This document shows, one piece after another, positions 32,679 to 41,775 of a DNA stretch of 64,000 nucleotides; the first letter of the stretch is position 1; every line of letters starts with the position of its first letter. This stretch comes from Niastella sp. OAS944 (GTDB taxonomy: Bacteria; Bacteroidota; Bacteroidia; Chitinophagales; Chitinophagaceae): NCBI GenBank assembly GCA_024809215.1, contig JANUBW010000013.1, positions 186,001 to 250,000 on the forward strand, read 5' to 3'. The notes under the pieces are model-generated. The model did not search any database and had not been told where the DNA came from. It saw only the letters and a list, made by a program, of their open reading frames with translations. Made by a program: the position numbers and the translations under genes.

Positions 32679-35615
32679 TTAGTACGGTTTCAGCGACTGA
32701 TAAATAGCTTCATGTACTTTAGGCCGTATACTCATACGCAGGAACTTATTTACATCGGGACTATTAACCCGGTTCGAAAGGAAAACAAATATCAGGTTCT
32801 TCTTGGGATCAACCCAAAAACAGGTGCCGGTAAAACCGGTATGACCAAATGTTTGCGGCGAAGCAGAAAGGGTTGGATATGGCTCCTGACGAGTGGCATT
32901 ATCTTTTTCAGGTTTATCAAAACCCAATCCACGGCGGCTGATGGCACTGTGGTATTGATTAAAATAATCTACCGTTTTGCGGCTGAAAAAGTTTTGACCG
33001 TTCAATACACCGCCATTTAACAACATTTGCGCCAGTACGCCTACTTCATATGCATTGCTAAACAAACCGGCATGACCGGCTACACCACCAAACATGGCTG
33101 CACCGGGGTCGTGTACATACCCATGAATAAGCTGGTTACGAAATTCTTTTTCGCGTTCAGTGGGTGCAATATAATCGAGCGGAAAACGCTGTGCGGGGTT
33201 AAAGCCTGTTTCAACCAGGTTCAGCTTATCATAAAATGTTTTCTTTACATACTGATCGAGCGGCATATGCGTGATGGCCTCTACTATTTTGCCCAGGAAA
33301 ATATAATCATTATCGCTATAGATATATTTTCCAAGCGGAGCCAGGTCGCTTTTTAAAATGCGGTTCATCATGGTGTCTTCCCAGTCCTTTCTTATATACA
33401 AGTTAGCCGCAACGGGGAACGTGTACATAGAATCGGGCGAGGAATTATATAATCCGGGCCGGGGCAGATTACCATTAGCAGGATCAAGCGTTTCGCGATA
33501 AAAAGGAATGAACGCTTTTAAACCCGCCTGGTGTAATAAAATATCCCATAGTTTTAATGGCGCTTTATTGCTTTTACGCACATAAGGCAAATAATCGCCC
33601 AGTGTTTTTTGAAGATCGAGTTTGCCTTCATCGTATAACTTCATTACTGATAAAGTGGTAGCCATTATTTTGGTAACCGAAGCCAGGTCATAAATGGTTT
33701 CGGGATACACAGGTTCAATACTATCGTATGTAAGATAACCGAACGCTTTTTCATAAGCGATCTTACCATCTTTAGCCACCAGCACTACAGCGCCGGGAAT
33801 AGCTTTTTGTTTAATGGCATCGGTTACTATAGAATCGATGGCAGTGGTTAGCTTAGCCTCATTAAAGCCCAACAAATTGGCAGGCACAGTGGGTAATAAT
33901 CTTTTTACAATAATACCATCGCCATATTTAAAGGAAGGGCAAACCGTTACCGGTAATTTACCGCTGGCTAAAAAACGGCCATGCAGAAGATCGCTGGCTG
34001 TTGTTTGTGTTATATCATCATCTTCATACGCCGCCACCAACACGCGTGCATCGCACATGTTTTTGATGGCGTATGGGTTGCCAAATACAAACGTAATTGT
34101 TTTTTGCTGTTGTTGTAAACCCTGTATCAATTGCAACGCCGGTTTGCTGATACCGAAATTATTGGCCGGGTATCGGGCAAACTTGTGCACGCCAATAACC
34201 ACTACATCATACTGCTCTTTCAATTGTTGCAACAAAGGCGCTACTGCGGTGCTGTCTTTCTTATAGTCAAAATAAAAAACCTGCGCATCGTAATCCCTGC
34301 GTATATGTTCGGCAAAGGCATTGTCCTGGGTAAGGCCCACACCTACATACGCAATACGTTGTCCTTTATACAAAGGGAAAATAGCGGGGTCATCGTTGCG
34401 TAAAAGGGTAAGCGCACTTTTTGCAATAGCCCTGCGGGTTGTAGCTACTTTACTATTCAGATCGGCCAGGATATTTGTAGTATCAATAGGTTTCCAGTTA
34501 GCCAGCCCATATTCATATTTAGCATACAACACTTTGCGCACATGTTCATTGATATCGCTCCAATGCAGTTTTCCTTTACGAATAGCCTTACGAACCTTTT
34601 TAATACTACCCGGAATATCGCCAGGTAAACACAACATATCGTTACCGGCAATTAATGCCTCGCGCGAAGCTTCGCCATCGGGGAAATATTTGGCCACGCC
34701 TTTCATTTCAAGCGCATCGGTAAACGTGAGGCCATTATAGTTAAGCTCTTTGCGCAGCAGCGTAGTAACATTGTTGTAAGAAATGGAAGTAGGTGTATGC
34801 GCGGTATTGTCAATAGAAGGGACCGACAAATGCGCCACCATTACACTACCAACCCCTGCTCTAAAGATCTGATTGAAGGGATATAGCTCCAACGAATCGA
34901 GCTGGGCTTTTGTTTTATTGATCACCGGCAGGTCGAGGTGCGAATCAACATCAACATCGCCATGCCCCGGAAAGTGTTTGGCGCAACCCATAACACCAAC
35001 ATCCTGCATGCCTTTCATGTAAGCAATACCATATTCCGCCACCTTGTACTTATCTTCTCCAAACGAGCGGTCGTTGATAACCGGGTTATTGGGATTATTA
35101 TTAATATCAACCACGGGTGCATAATTCACCTGAATACCTATTCGTTTGCACTGCTCACCTACCACCCGGCCATATTCGTATATAAGTGACCGGTCCTGCA
35201 CGGCCCCCATCATCATTTGCCGGGGCAGGCCCAGCACACTATCCATACGCATTCCAACGCCATTTTCGGCATCGATGGTCACCAGCAACGGGGTTTGGGC
35301 AGCTGATTGCAACCGGTTAAGAATGGTTGCCTGTTGAACGGGCCCGCCCTGAAAAAGGCACAACCCGCCAATATTATATTTTCGAATGGCTTCTTCAACC
35401 TGTTTATCATAAAACACAACCTTGCGGTCGGCGCCAATTGACGACACCCGAACCACCATAAGCTGCGCTATCTTTTGTTTTTTTGATAATGTTTTAAAAA
35501 CGCTGTCGACCCAATGATCGGCGGCCGGATTACCGGAAGAACGCTGGGCCATACCCTGGCTACAAATGGAACAGATCAGGAGAAAAGAAACAATAGTTTT
35601 TAACTTATTCCTCAT
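32679..35615 (-). CDS. GH3 beta-N-acetylhexosaminidase / serine beta-lactamase-like fusion
   Basis: A 978-residue exported protein with signal peptide (residues 1-23, ending GMAQ). Residues about 40-370 are a family 3 glycoside hydrolase (NagZ-like) with LMVVRV, IDAENGVGMR, GCAKHFPGHGDVDVDSHLDL and the nucleophile-region TFTDALEMKGV. Residues about 400-590 form the GH3 C-terminal alpha/beta domain. Residues about 600-978 form a beta-lactamase/PBP-type serine hydrolase with SVTK (nucleophile Ser near 645), YSDNDY and HTG (TFGHTGFTG). The fusion is known in Bacteroidota and probably trims cell-wall muropeptides in the periplasm. The peptidoglycan role is family inference. Confidence 0.9.
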   Translation of the reverse strand: MRNKLKTIVSFLLICSICSQGMAQRSSGNPAADHWVDSVFKTLSKKQKIAQLMVVRVSSIGADRKVVFYDKQVEEAIRKYNIGGLCLFQGGPVQQATILNRLQSAAQTPLLVTIDAENGVGMRMDSVLGLPRQMMMGAVQDRSLIYEYGRVVGEQCKRIGIQVNYAPVVDINNNPNNPVINDRSFGEDKYKVAEYGIAYMKGMQDVGVMGCAKHFPGHGDVDVDSHLDLPVINKTKAQLDSLELYPFNQIFRAGVGSVMVAHLSVPSIDNTAHTPTSISYNNVTTLLRKELNYNGLTFTDALEMKGVAKYFPDGEASREALIAGNDMLCLPGDIPGSIKKVRKAIRKGKLHWSDINEHVRKVLYAKYEYGLANWKPIDTTNILADLNSKVATTRRAIAKSALTLLRNDDPAIFPLYKGQRIAYVGVGLTQDNAFAEHIRRDYDAQVFYFDYKKDSTAVAPLLQQLKEQYDVVVIGVHKFARYPANNFGISKPALQLIQGLQQQQKTITFVFGNPYAIKNMCDARVLVAAYEDDDITQTTASDLLHGRFLASGKLPVTVCPSFKYGDGIIVKRLLPTVPANLLGFNEAKLTTAIDSIVTDAIKQKAIPGAVVLVAKDGKIAYEKAFGYLTYDSIEPVYPETIYDLASVTKIMATTLSVMKLYDEGKLDLQKTLGDYLPYVRKSNKAPLKLWDILLHQAGLKAFIPFYRETLDPANGNLPRPGLYNSSPDSMYTFPVAANLYIRKDWEDTMMNRILKSDLAPLGKYIYSDNDYIFLGKIVEAITHMPLDQYVKKTFYDKLNLVETGFNPAQRFPLDYIAPTEREKEFRNQLIHGYVHDPGAAMFGGVAGHAGLFSNAYEVGVLAQMLLNGGVLNGQNFFSRKTVDYFNQYHSAISRRGLGFDKPEKDNATRQEPYPTLSASPQTFGHTGFTGTCFWVDPKKNLIFVFLSNRVNSPDVNKFLRMSIRPKVHEAIYQSLKPY

Positions 35616-35855
35616 GTAAATGAAGTGATTTTAGTAAGGCAGAAATGAGCATCAAATGTACTGTTAATAAGGGGTTTGAGCCATTAAAATTCTTCTAATA
35701 TTGGGTGCGTTTTTGTGCGCACGAAAGGCCGTAAACCCTTGAATTTTCAGCACATAAAGACAAATGTTGTACCCATTTTGCCATCAGCGTTCAGTGTACA
35801 AAGGGATTGTTTTATTGCAGGCTTTTGAGCGCTGTTATATGCAATCAAATAGTCT

Positions 35856-35863
35856 TACATTTG
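35856..35863 (+). promoter_or_regulatory. Promoter -7 box (TACATTTG) of mutL
   Basis: TACATTTG matches TAnnTTTG, 24 bases before the TTG start of mutL. The -33 position is only TGTT at 35833-35836 (19-base spacer). Confidence 0.45.
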
Positions 35864-35887
35864 CCCACTCAAAATCAGGAGTAGCTT

Positions 35888-37861
35888 TTGGCAGATATCA
35901 TTAATTTATTGCCCGACAACATTGCCAATCAGATCGCAGCAGGTGAAGTGATCCAGCGGCCAGCCAGCGCCGTAAAGGAACTGTTGGAAAATGCCGTTGA
36001 TGCCGGCGCCACCGAAATTAAATTGATTATCCAGGATGCGGGTAAAACGCTGATCCAGGTAATTGATAACGGTAAAGGCATGAGCGAAACCGATGCCCGC
36101 ATGTGTTTTGAACGCCATGCTACTTCCAAGATCCGCAACATCGATGACCTGTTTCATATAAAGACCATGGGCTTTAGGGGTGAGGCACTGGCCTCCATTG
36201 CCGCCGTTGCCCAGGTTGAACTGAAGTCGAAACGCGCCGAAGACGAAGCAGGTACTTATATTGAAATTGAGAACAGCATGGTAAAAGTGCAGGAACCTGT
36301 GGCCACCACCAATGGAACCAGCATAGCCATGAAGAACCTGTTCTTTAACGTGCCGGCCCGCCGCAACTTTTTAAAAAGCAATGCCGCCGAAATGCGGCAT
36401 ATCGTTGATGAATTTATGCGGGTAGCCCTGGCGTTCCCCGATGTATTTTTCTCCCTTACCAGTGGTAACCAGCAGGTTTTTCATCTCGAAAAAGGAAGTT
36501 TAAAACAACGTATAGTACAGGTACTGGGCCAGCATTACAATGCCCGGCTGGTAACCGTACAGGAAAAAACCGATTACCTAAATATTTACGGGTTTGTAGG
36601 AAAACCCGATACGGCCAAAAAAACCCGGGGCGATCAGTATTTCTTTGTAAACAACCGGTTCATCAAAAGCAATTATTTAAACCATGCAGTAAATAGCGCT
36701 TTTAAAGAATTGATCCCGGCCGACAGCTTCCCGCTGTACGCCCTGTTCATTGATCTGGATCCCTCCCAGCTCGATATCAACGTGCATCCTACCAAACAGG
36801 AGATCAAGTTTGAAGATGAAAAGATCGTTTATGCATTTGTGCAGGCCGCGGTTAAACATGCCCTGGCCCAGTTCAGCATAACGCCTACGCTTGAGTTTGA
36901 CCTCGATCCCAACATCCAAAAACTGGATGCGCTTAATAAACCATTCACCGACGATAAAAAAGACGCTGCGCTTTCATCGGGCCTGGCCAAAGATTTTACC
37001 AATAAGAACTCAGCCCATTTTATTCAACCAACAGATAAAACCGAGCTGAGGCATTGGAAAGATTTTTATGAACCAAATAGCCAATCGGGAAGCGGCGATA
37101 ACACCCGCCAAACCTCAACAGGCGGTTCATCGGCCAATGAAACAACCAACCCGGCCTACGGCGGCTTTTCGTTCAATGCACAAAAAGATGAGAAGTTTGA
37201 ATCGCTTCTCGACAAACTAAAGAAACAGGATGGCGGCAGCGATACAAGCATGCCTGCCCATAATTATACCCCATTTGCCAAACAGCTGGTTGATGATAAT
37301 GCCCTGCTGTTTCAATTACATTTTGCTTATATAGTTGCGCCCACATCGCGCGGCTTTATGCTCATACACCAACAGCTGGCCCATGAACGCATCTTATACG
37401 AACGTTATGTGGGTGCTGCACACGGTAAAAGCATTCCAACCCAACGCAGCCTGTTCCCGGTTACGTTACAGCTATCGCCTTCTGATGCTGTTTTATTACA
37501 GGAGCTAACTGCCGACCTTAACCAACTGGGTTATCAAATTGAACCATTTGGCAACAATGCCTTTGTAGTACAGGGCACCCCTGCCGATGTATCGACAGGC
37601 AATGAAAAACTGGCCATTGAAAACCTGCTGGAACAATACAAACATTTCAGCAGCGATCTTAAGTTCTCACGTCGTGAAAAATTAATTCGCTCACTGGCAT
37701 GGCAAAACGCCATAAAGCCCGGCACGCCCCTGGCATTGGATGAAATGCGCGCATTAACAACCGACCTGTTCAAATGCTCGCAACCCAATGTTACTGCCGG
37801 CGGCAATCCCACTTATATAGAATTTAAAAAAGACTATCTGGAGCAATTATTTAAGCGTTAA
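35888..37861 (+). CDS. mutL: DNA mismatch repair protein MutL
   Basis: A 657-residue GHKL ATPase that couples MutS mismatch recognition to strand removal. N-terminal motifs are ANQIAAGEVIQRPASAVKEL, ENAVDAGATEI, DNGKGM, TSKIRNIDDL and TMGFRGEALASI. A variable linker (about 375-460) precedes the dimerisation domain. The start is a TTG at 35888 with an AGGAG at 35877-35881, and MADIINLLPDNIANQI is the normal MutL N-terminus, so TTG is very probably the real start. The C-terminal endonuclease motif DQHA(X)2E(X)4E appears as HQQLAHERILYE (about residues 493-504), lacking the Asp and His. The gene overlaps the convergent gene end by 15 bases. Confidence 0.95.
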   Translation: MADIINLLPDNIANQIAAGEVIQRPASAVKELLENAVDAGATEIKLIIQDAGKTLIQVIDNGKGMSETDARMCFERHATSKIRNIDDLFHIKTMGFRGEALASIAAVAQVELKSKRAEDEAGTYIEIENSMVKVQEPVATTNGTSIAMKNLFFNVPARRNFLKSNAAEMRHIVDEFMRVALAFPDVFFSLTSGNQQVFHLEKGSLKQRIVQVLGQHYNARLVTVQEKTDYLNIYGFVGKPDTAKKTRGDQYFFVNNRFIKSNYLNHAVNSAFKELIPADSFPLYALFIDLDPSQLDINVHPTKQEIKFEDEKIVYAFVQAAVKHALAQFSITPTLEFDLDPNIQKLDALNKPFTDDKKDAALSSGLAKDFTNKNSAHFIQPTDKTELRHWKDFYEPNSQSGSGDNTRQTSTGGSSANETTNPAYGGFSFNAQKDEKFESLLDKLKKQDGGSDTSMPAHNYTPFAKQLVDDNALLFQLHFAYIVAPTSRGFMLIHQQLAHERILYERYVGAAHGKSIPTQRSLFPVTLQLSPSDAVLLQELTADLNQLGYQIEPFGNNAFVVQGTPADVSTGNEKLAIENLLEQYKHFSSDLKFSRREKLIRSLAWQNAIKPGTPLALDEMRALTTDLFKCSQPNVTAGGNPTYIEFKKDYLEQLFKR

Positions 37862-39583
37862 TACTTCGCCTTTGGGCTTTTTTCGTTTTACATCTTCCCA
37901 AATGTTGTACCGCAGGTAAAACTGAAGGCTTTTGTTTTTATCGAATGTATAAGGTGAATTAGGTGTAATCTGAAAGCTTGCATAGTTGTTGAAGGCCTGG
38001 TTGTATTGCAAACCAACGGTAAACCGGCTCCAATAATAGCTCATGTCGATCAGTAACCGAACCTCACTACCATTCAATTTGTGTGGAAGTGAATTGTTTT
38101 TGAATTTGGTAAAGTAGTTCTCCACCGTTAACTGCTGCATTGGCCCTATCACACTACGTTCTATACATTCATACTGAGCAATACCGCTCACCAATGAAGA
38201 ATACTGTAAGCCAGCCCCCATATAAAAGTTCTTAAGCGGACTGTGATACACCGTAAGCGGAAGATTAAAATAATACAATTTACGGGCTGTTAAGGTAGTT
38301 ATTTGTTCGTGAACAAATGGCCCCGGCGACACCTTCCTATCCTGGTACAACATCATTGGCCTTATAAACTGTGGCGCCGAAAATTGTAAGCCAGCCTGCA
38401 AATACGTCTTGTTATTAAAATGATATTGAAAATGCGGCGAAGGAATATAATCGGAAATGGTATTTACACCTGCATTTCTGTTAATGGCGAATGCCTGCTG
38501 ATCGCCCACAGGGAAACCCAATGGCAACGACAAACCAATGGCAAACGTTCTGTCCTCATGCGATCGCGCATTGCGGTTCGATTTGCGGGTGGTAGCTTTT
38601 TTGCTGTCAGCCCTATTAGGGAACAAATAGGTAAACTCTCTTTGTATTACTCCTGAAGGCGATACCACCGTTGTTCCTGTGTAATTTATATTATAAGTAA
38701 CCGGCGACTCTTTTAACCCCGAACCAGAAGATGGTTGAGAAGGCAATGTGATCGTTGGCTTATAAGATGGTTTGTTTATACCTGAAGCCGATTGTTTAAC
38801 CGGCTTTTTAGTGTTGCTCTTATTGCCTTTGTTATTGGCATTGTTTGTATTCTCCTCTACATTATTATCCACTGCCCGGTTGCCGGTAATTTTATTTGGG
38901 CGTGCACCCGTTTTGGCTGAATGATCAATGGCAGGTCTGTTACTACCAGTGCTTACCTTATTATTTTTTGAAGGGGAAGAGTAAATTTTGTTTCTATCTA
39001 CGGAAGTTTTATTGTGATCAATTGTTGGGTTTGCATTTGCAGCATTATTACCGCTGCTTCGAGACTTCTCAGCCGTTGAAGTGGTTGATGAACTATTACC
39101 GGTTGTTGGGGTAGTTGTAGTTGTACCGTCAGTATTATTGGTAACAGTTTGCTGCCCGTCATTGTCAGCAAGCTCATTATTATCAGCAGAGTTGGGGGTT
39201 GATGCATAGGTTGCACCGCGCAGATCTTTGCGCGAACCATTTGCATGGCCACTATTCCCTTGCCCAACATTATTTTCGGTTGAAGCAACGGACGATTTGT
39301 TTTTATTGTTAACGGTTTTTATGGTGCCGGCAACGGTTTCATTACTATGTTCTTTCGACAGTAATGATCTGCCGCCGAACCATGTTCCAACCAATACGGC
39401 AACTATTATAGTGCCGGCAACCCACCAGCGGAAAGGACCTCTTGGGCCGCCCCCACCACGTGGCATGTTTTTATCGAGCAGCGCTTTCATCTGCTGCCAG
39501 TTTTGGTCGGGGTCATCTGGTGGCGGAAGTTGCACCAGTTTCTCCGCTAAGTGTTTTTCGTATGGATGTTTAAGGTTCATCAC
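37847..39583 (-). CDS. Anti-sigma-like membrane protein fused to an outer-membrane barrel-like domain
   Basis: A 578-residue protein starting 2 bases after the stop of an ECF sigma gene. Residues 1-50 are cytoplasmic, with an HPYEKHLAEKLVQLPPPDD segment. One membrane helix lies at about 52-70 (WWVAGTIIVAVLVGTWFGG). Residues about 75-330 are an extremely Asn/Ser/Thr/Lys-rich linker with no predicted fold. From about 340 alternating strands appear (FAIGLSLPLGFPVG, FQYHFNNKTYLQAGLQFS, YYFNLPLTVYHSPL, NFYMGAGLQYSSL, RFTVGLQYNQAF) ending LQFYLRYNIWEDVK, as in porin-like outer membrane domains. The layout suggests one chain tying inner-membrane sigma control to the outer membrane. That is inference. 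Sequence overlaps mutL by 15 bases at its 3' end. Confidence 0.7.
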   Translation of the reverse strand: MMNLKHPYEKHLAEKLVQLPPPDDPDQNWQQMKALLDKNMPRGGGGPRGPFRWWVAGTIIVAVLVGTWFGGRSLLSKEHSNETVAGTIKTVNNKNKSSVASTENNVGQGNSGHANGSRKDLRGATYASTPNSADNNELADNDGQQTVTNNTDGTTTTTPTTGNSSSTTSTAEKSRSSGNNAANANPTIDHNKTSVDRNKIYSSPSKNNKVSTGSNRPAIDHSAKTGARPNKITGNRAVDNNVEENTNNANNKGNKSNTKKPVKQSASGINKPSYKPTITLPSQPSSGSGLKESPVTYNINYTGTTVVSPSGVIQREFTYLFPNRADSKKATTRKSNRNARSHEDRTFAIGLSLPLGFPVGDQQAFAINRNAGVNTISDYIPSPHFQYHFNNKTYLQAGLQFSAPQFIRPMMLYQDRKVSPGPFVHEQITTLTARKLYYFNLPLTVYHSPLKNFYMGAGLQYSSLVSGIAQYECIERSVIGPMQQLTVENYFTKFKNNSLPHKLNGSEVRLLIDMSYYWSRFTVGLQYNQAFNNYASFQITPNSPYTFDKNKSLQFYLRYNIWEDVKRKKPKGEVLTLK

Positions 39584-39585
39584 AT

Positions 39586-40128
39586 TTACACTTGCAAGGT
39601 TTGTAATAGTTTTTGCAATTGTTTGCGGGCCTCACTCAGGTGCCATTTGCTGGTACCTTCACTAATACCCAATAGGTTAGCTATTTCCCGGTGATTATAT
39701 CCCTCAACTACGTACAGGTTAAACACCGTTTGGGTAGCCGGTGATAACTTCTGTACCAGTAATAAAACTTCTTGGGAAGACATTCGTTGTACCGCATCGG
39801 CATCAATGGCTGGTTCATCAACTTTTTCCAGTTCAATGTGCGTATGGAATTTGCTGCGTTGCCTGATAAAGTCAATGGCCGAATTTATGATAATGGTTCT
39901 TACCCAGGTGTATAAACTTGCCCGGGAAGTATCATAGGTATGAATGTTTTTGAAAACCTTCAAAAAGCCATTGTGCAATACTTCGATTGCATCTTCCTGG
40001 TTACGGGTGTATCGCAGACAAATGGATGCCATAGGCCCATAGAACTTCTTATACAAGTGTTCCTGGGCCTTGCGGTTGTTATTTATACAACCGGTGATCA
40101 GTTCTATATCAGTAGCATTAGTGGACAA
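39586..40128 (-). CDS. RNA polymerase ECF-type sigma-70 factor
   Basis: A 180-residue ECF sigma factor. Region 2 (about 20-95) has EHLYKKFYGPMASICLRYTR, DAIEVLHNGFLKVFKNI and the -10 contact helix SLYTWVRTIIINSAIDFIR. Region 4 (about 120-175) has LSPATQTVFNLYVVEGYNHR and the helix-turn-helix ending EGTSKWHLSEARKQLQ. The KFYGPMASICLRY and GTSKWHLSEARK wording is common in Bacteroidota. It lies 2 bases upstream of a single-pass membrane protein, the likely regulator. It is distinct from the sigma factor at 2083. Confidence 0.93.
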   Translation of the reverse strand: MSTNATDIELITGCINNNRKAQEHLYKKFYGPMASICLRYTRNQEDAIEVLHNGFLKVFKNIHTYDTSRASLYTWVRTIIINSAIDFIRQRSKFHTHIELEKVDEPAIDADAVQRMSSQEVLLLVQKLSPATQTVFNLYVVEGYNHREIANLLGISEGTSKWHLSEARKQLQKLLQTLQV

Positions 40129-40283
40129 TCAAGCCTGTTATTTGGTGTTTTTACCTGAACCTTAATTGTGCTTAGAATGCTGAATTTCTCTTTAGTTTAA
40201 CGGCCTATTGCCAGTTGCTGATAATAATACGGGGGTTAACGCTTATACGGTTGGGGAATAAAAGAGAAAACTTAAAAAAATTG

Positions 40284-41693
40284 TTAATACCGGCTCCGGA
40301 TCCCCTTAAGGAAGGTTTCAATACCACGGCGGATAGTCCCTGCGCTGCCTGTGTGATTATTGATGAGGACCGAAAAAATCAGCAGCTTGTTCTTTTTTGT
40401 GTATAAATATCCGCTCAACGCTACAACGCCCGACAAGGTACCGGTCTTGGCAAATATATAATTACTATCCTGTTTGTACAAATTACTCAAAGTACCTTTG
40501 CCACCGGTAGGCAGTATCGCCTGTAGCCTTTTCATGCCAAATTCCTGTTGCATTTTCTGTAACAGCGCTACAAAGTCGTTGGGCGTAAACAAATTATAAC
40601 GGCTTAGCCCACTGCCATCAACCCAGCGGGGTTTTTGCGGCAGATCGCGCAGATCGGTTTTCAGCAGGGTATCTATTAATTTCCCATCATTCATTTCGCC
40701 CAGTTTTACCTGGCTTACCATCAACAGCGATTGTTCAGCATAAAAATTATCGCTGCGGTACATCATGGGCTGCAAAAGTGAATCGACCGGCTGCGAATAA
40801 ACAGTTGACAGTTTTACCGGTTGCTTTTGCTTTTTATTAAGCTCGGCCAAATATGTGATCTGTTTACCAATTGTATCGGGCAGTAATTCAAGTGCCGACT
40901 GAACGCCATAGGTAACAAATGGCACATCCTGCTCCTTTTTCTTTTCCCTGCCCTCGGTGATCATAAATACATTTTCATCGCGGTTGCGTTGCACAAAAAA
41001 GGCCTTACGCTGAATACCTGCATTAAAACGAACTTTCCAATTTATTTCGGGTATCGAATAAATAGAAGGTGTTTGGTCTTCCTGCGCCTCATTACTAACG
41101 CCTTCGGCTATTTCCTGTACCCAATGGATCATATTACCATATACAGGCAAAGCACTTCGCTCGGCCATGTAATTATCATTATAATCATTCCACGACCAGC
41201 CCGAGCCAAGGGCCGTTTCCTTCCAGTTACTATCAATTATATAAACCGACTTCTTTGTTTTTTGCAGAAAGTCAATGACCGGGTTCTTTTTAAAATCGGT
41301 GTGCAACAGGCTGGGGTCGCCCGTAGGTACCAGGTATAATGCGGTGTCGTTTTCCCAGTATTTGATGCCGGGCAAACTGTCGCCCAGGTATTTTAACGCG
41401 GCATAACAACTGAAGAGTTTGGTATTGGAAGCCGGTACAAAATACTTTTGCGCGTTATGGCTATAAAGATATTTTTTGGTTGAAGGATCGTACAAACTAA
41501 TACCCACATGGGCATGCTGTACGGTTGAATCCTGAAAAAGCGCCGTATTGGCCGCCTTTGATATTTGGCGTTGGGTTGAACAGGAAGCAAAAACAAGCAA
41601 AAAGCCCAACGCAAAAAGCCGAATACCTTTTACAGTGATACTTTTTACTAATGAAAAACGGGTATTAATACGAAAACTGCTTGTTATGCTCAT
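40284..41693 (-). CDS. dacB: D-alanyl-D-alanine carboxypeptidase/endopeptidase (PBP4, peptidase S13)
   Basis: A 469-residue lipoprotein with lipobox LVFASC (Cys38) after a hydrophobic segment. Active-site motifs are SNTK (Ser89, Lys92, in VPASNTKLFS), SxN (DGSGLSRYN, about residue 345) and KTG (FAKTGTLSGV, about 425). The order and spacing fit the S13/PBP4 family, including the large domain insertion between SxxK and SxN. PBP4 cleaves D-Ala-D-Ala stem ends and crosslinks of peptidoglycan in the periplasm. The N-terminal extension before the hydrophobic segment is longer than usual, so a later start cannot be excluded. The gene stands alone, about 80 bases downstream of the arginase-like gene. 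Confidence 0.92.
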   Translation of the reverse strand: MSITSSFRINTRFSLVKSITVKGIRLFALGFLLVFASCSTQRQISKAANTALFQDSTVQHAHVGISLYDPSTKKYLYSHNAQKYFVPASNTKLFSCYAALKYLGDSLPGIKYWENDTALYLVPTGDPSLLHTDFKKNPVIDFLQKTKKSVYIIDSNWKETALGSGWSWNDYNDNYMAERSALPVYGNMIHWVQEIAEGVSNEAQEDQTPSIYSIPEINWKVRFNAGIQRKAFFVQRNRDENVFMITEGREKKKEQDVPFVTYGVQSALELLPDTIGKQITYLAELNKKQKQPVKLSTVYSQPVDSLLQPMMYRSDNFYAEQSLLMVSQVKLGEMNDGKLIDTLLKTDLRDLPQKPRWVDGSGLSRYNLFTPNDFVALLQKMQQEFGMKRLQAILPTGGKGTLSNLYKQDSNYIFAKTGTLSGVVALSGYLYTKKNKLLIFSVLINNHTGSAGTIRRGIETFLKGIRSRY

Positions 41694-41775
41694 GCTGAAA
41701 TTTAAAGATTATATATGACAAGCAGTAGCGGTTAATTCCACAAATAACGGCGCATTAAATGTTTTATTTCTCTCA

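Noticed and set aside
39228..39665. Plus-strand ORF across the 37847/39586 gene junction
   Set aside because: Antisense to a sigma-regulator pair; composition reflects the Asn/Ser/Thr-rich codons on the other strand.
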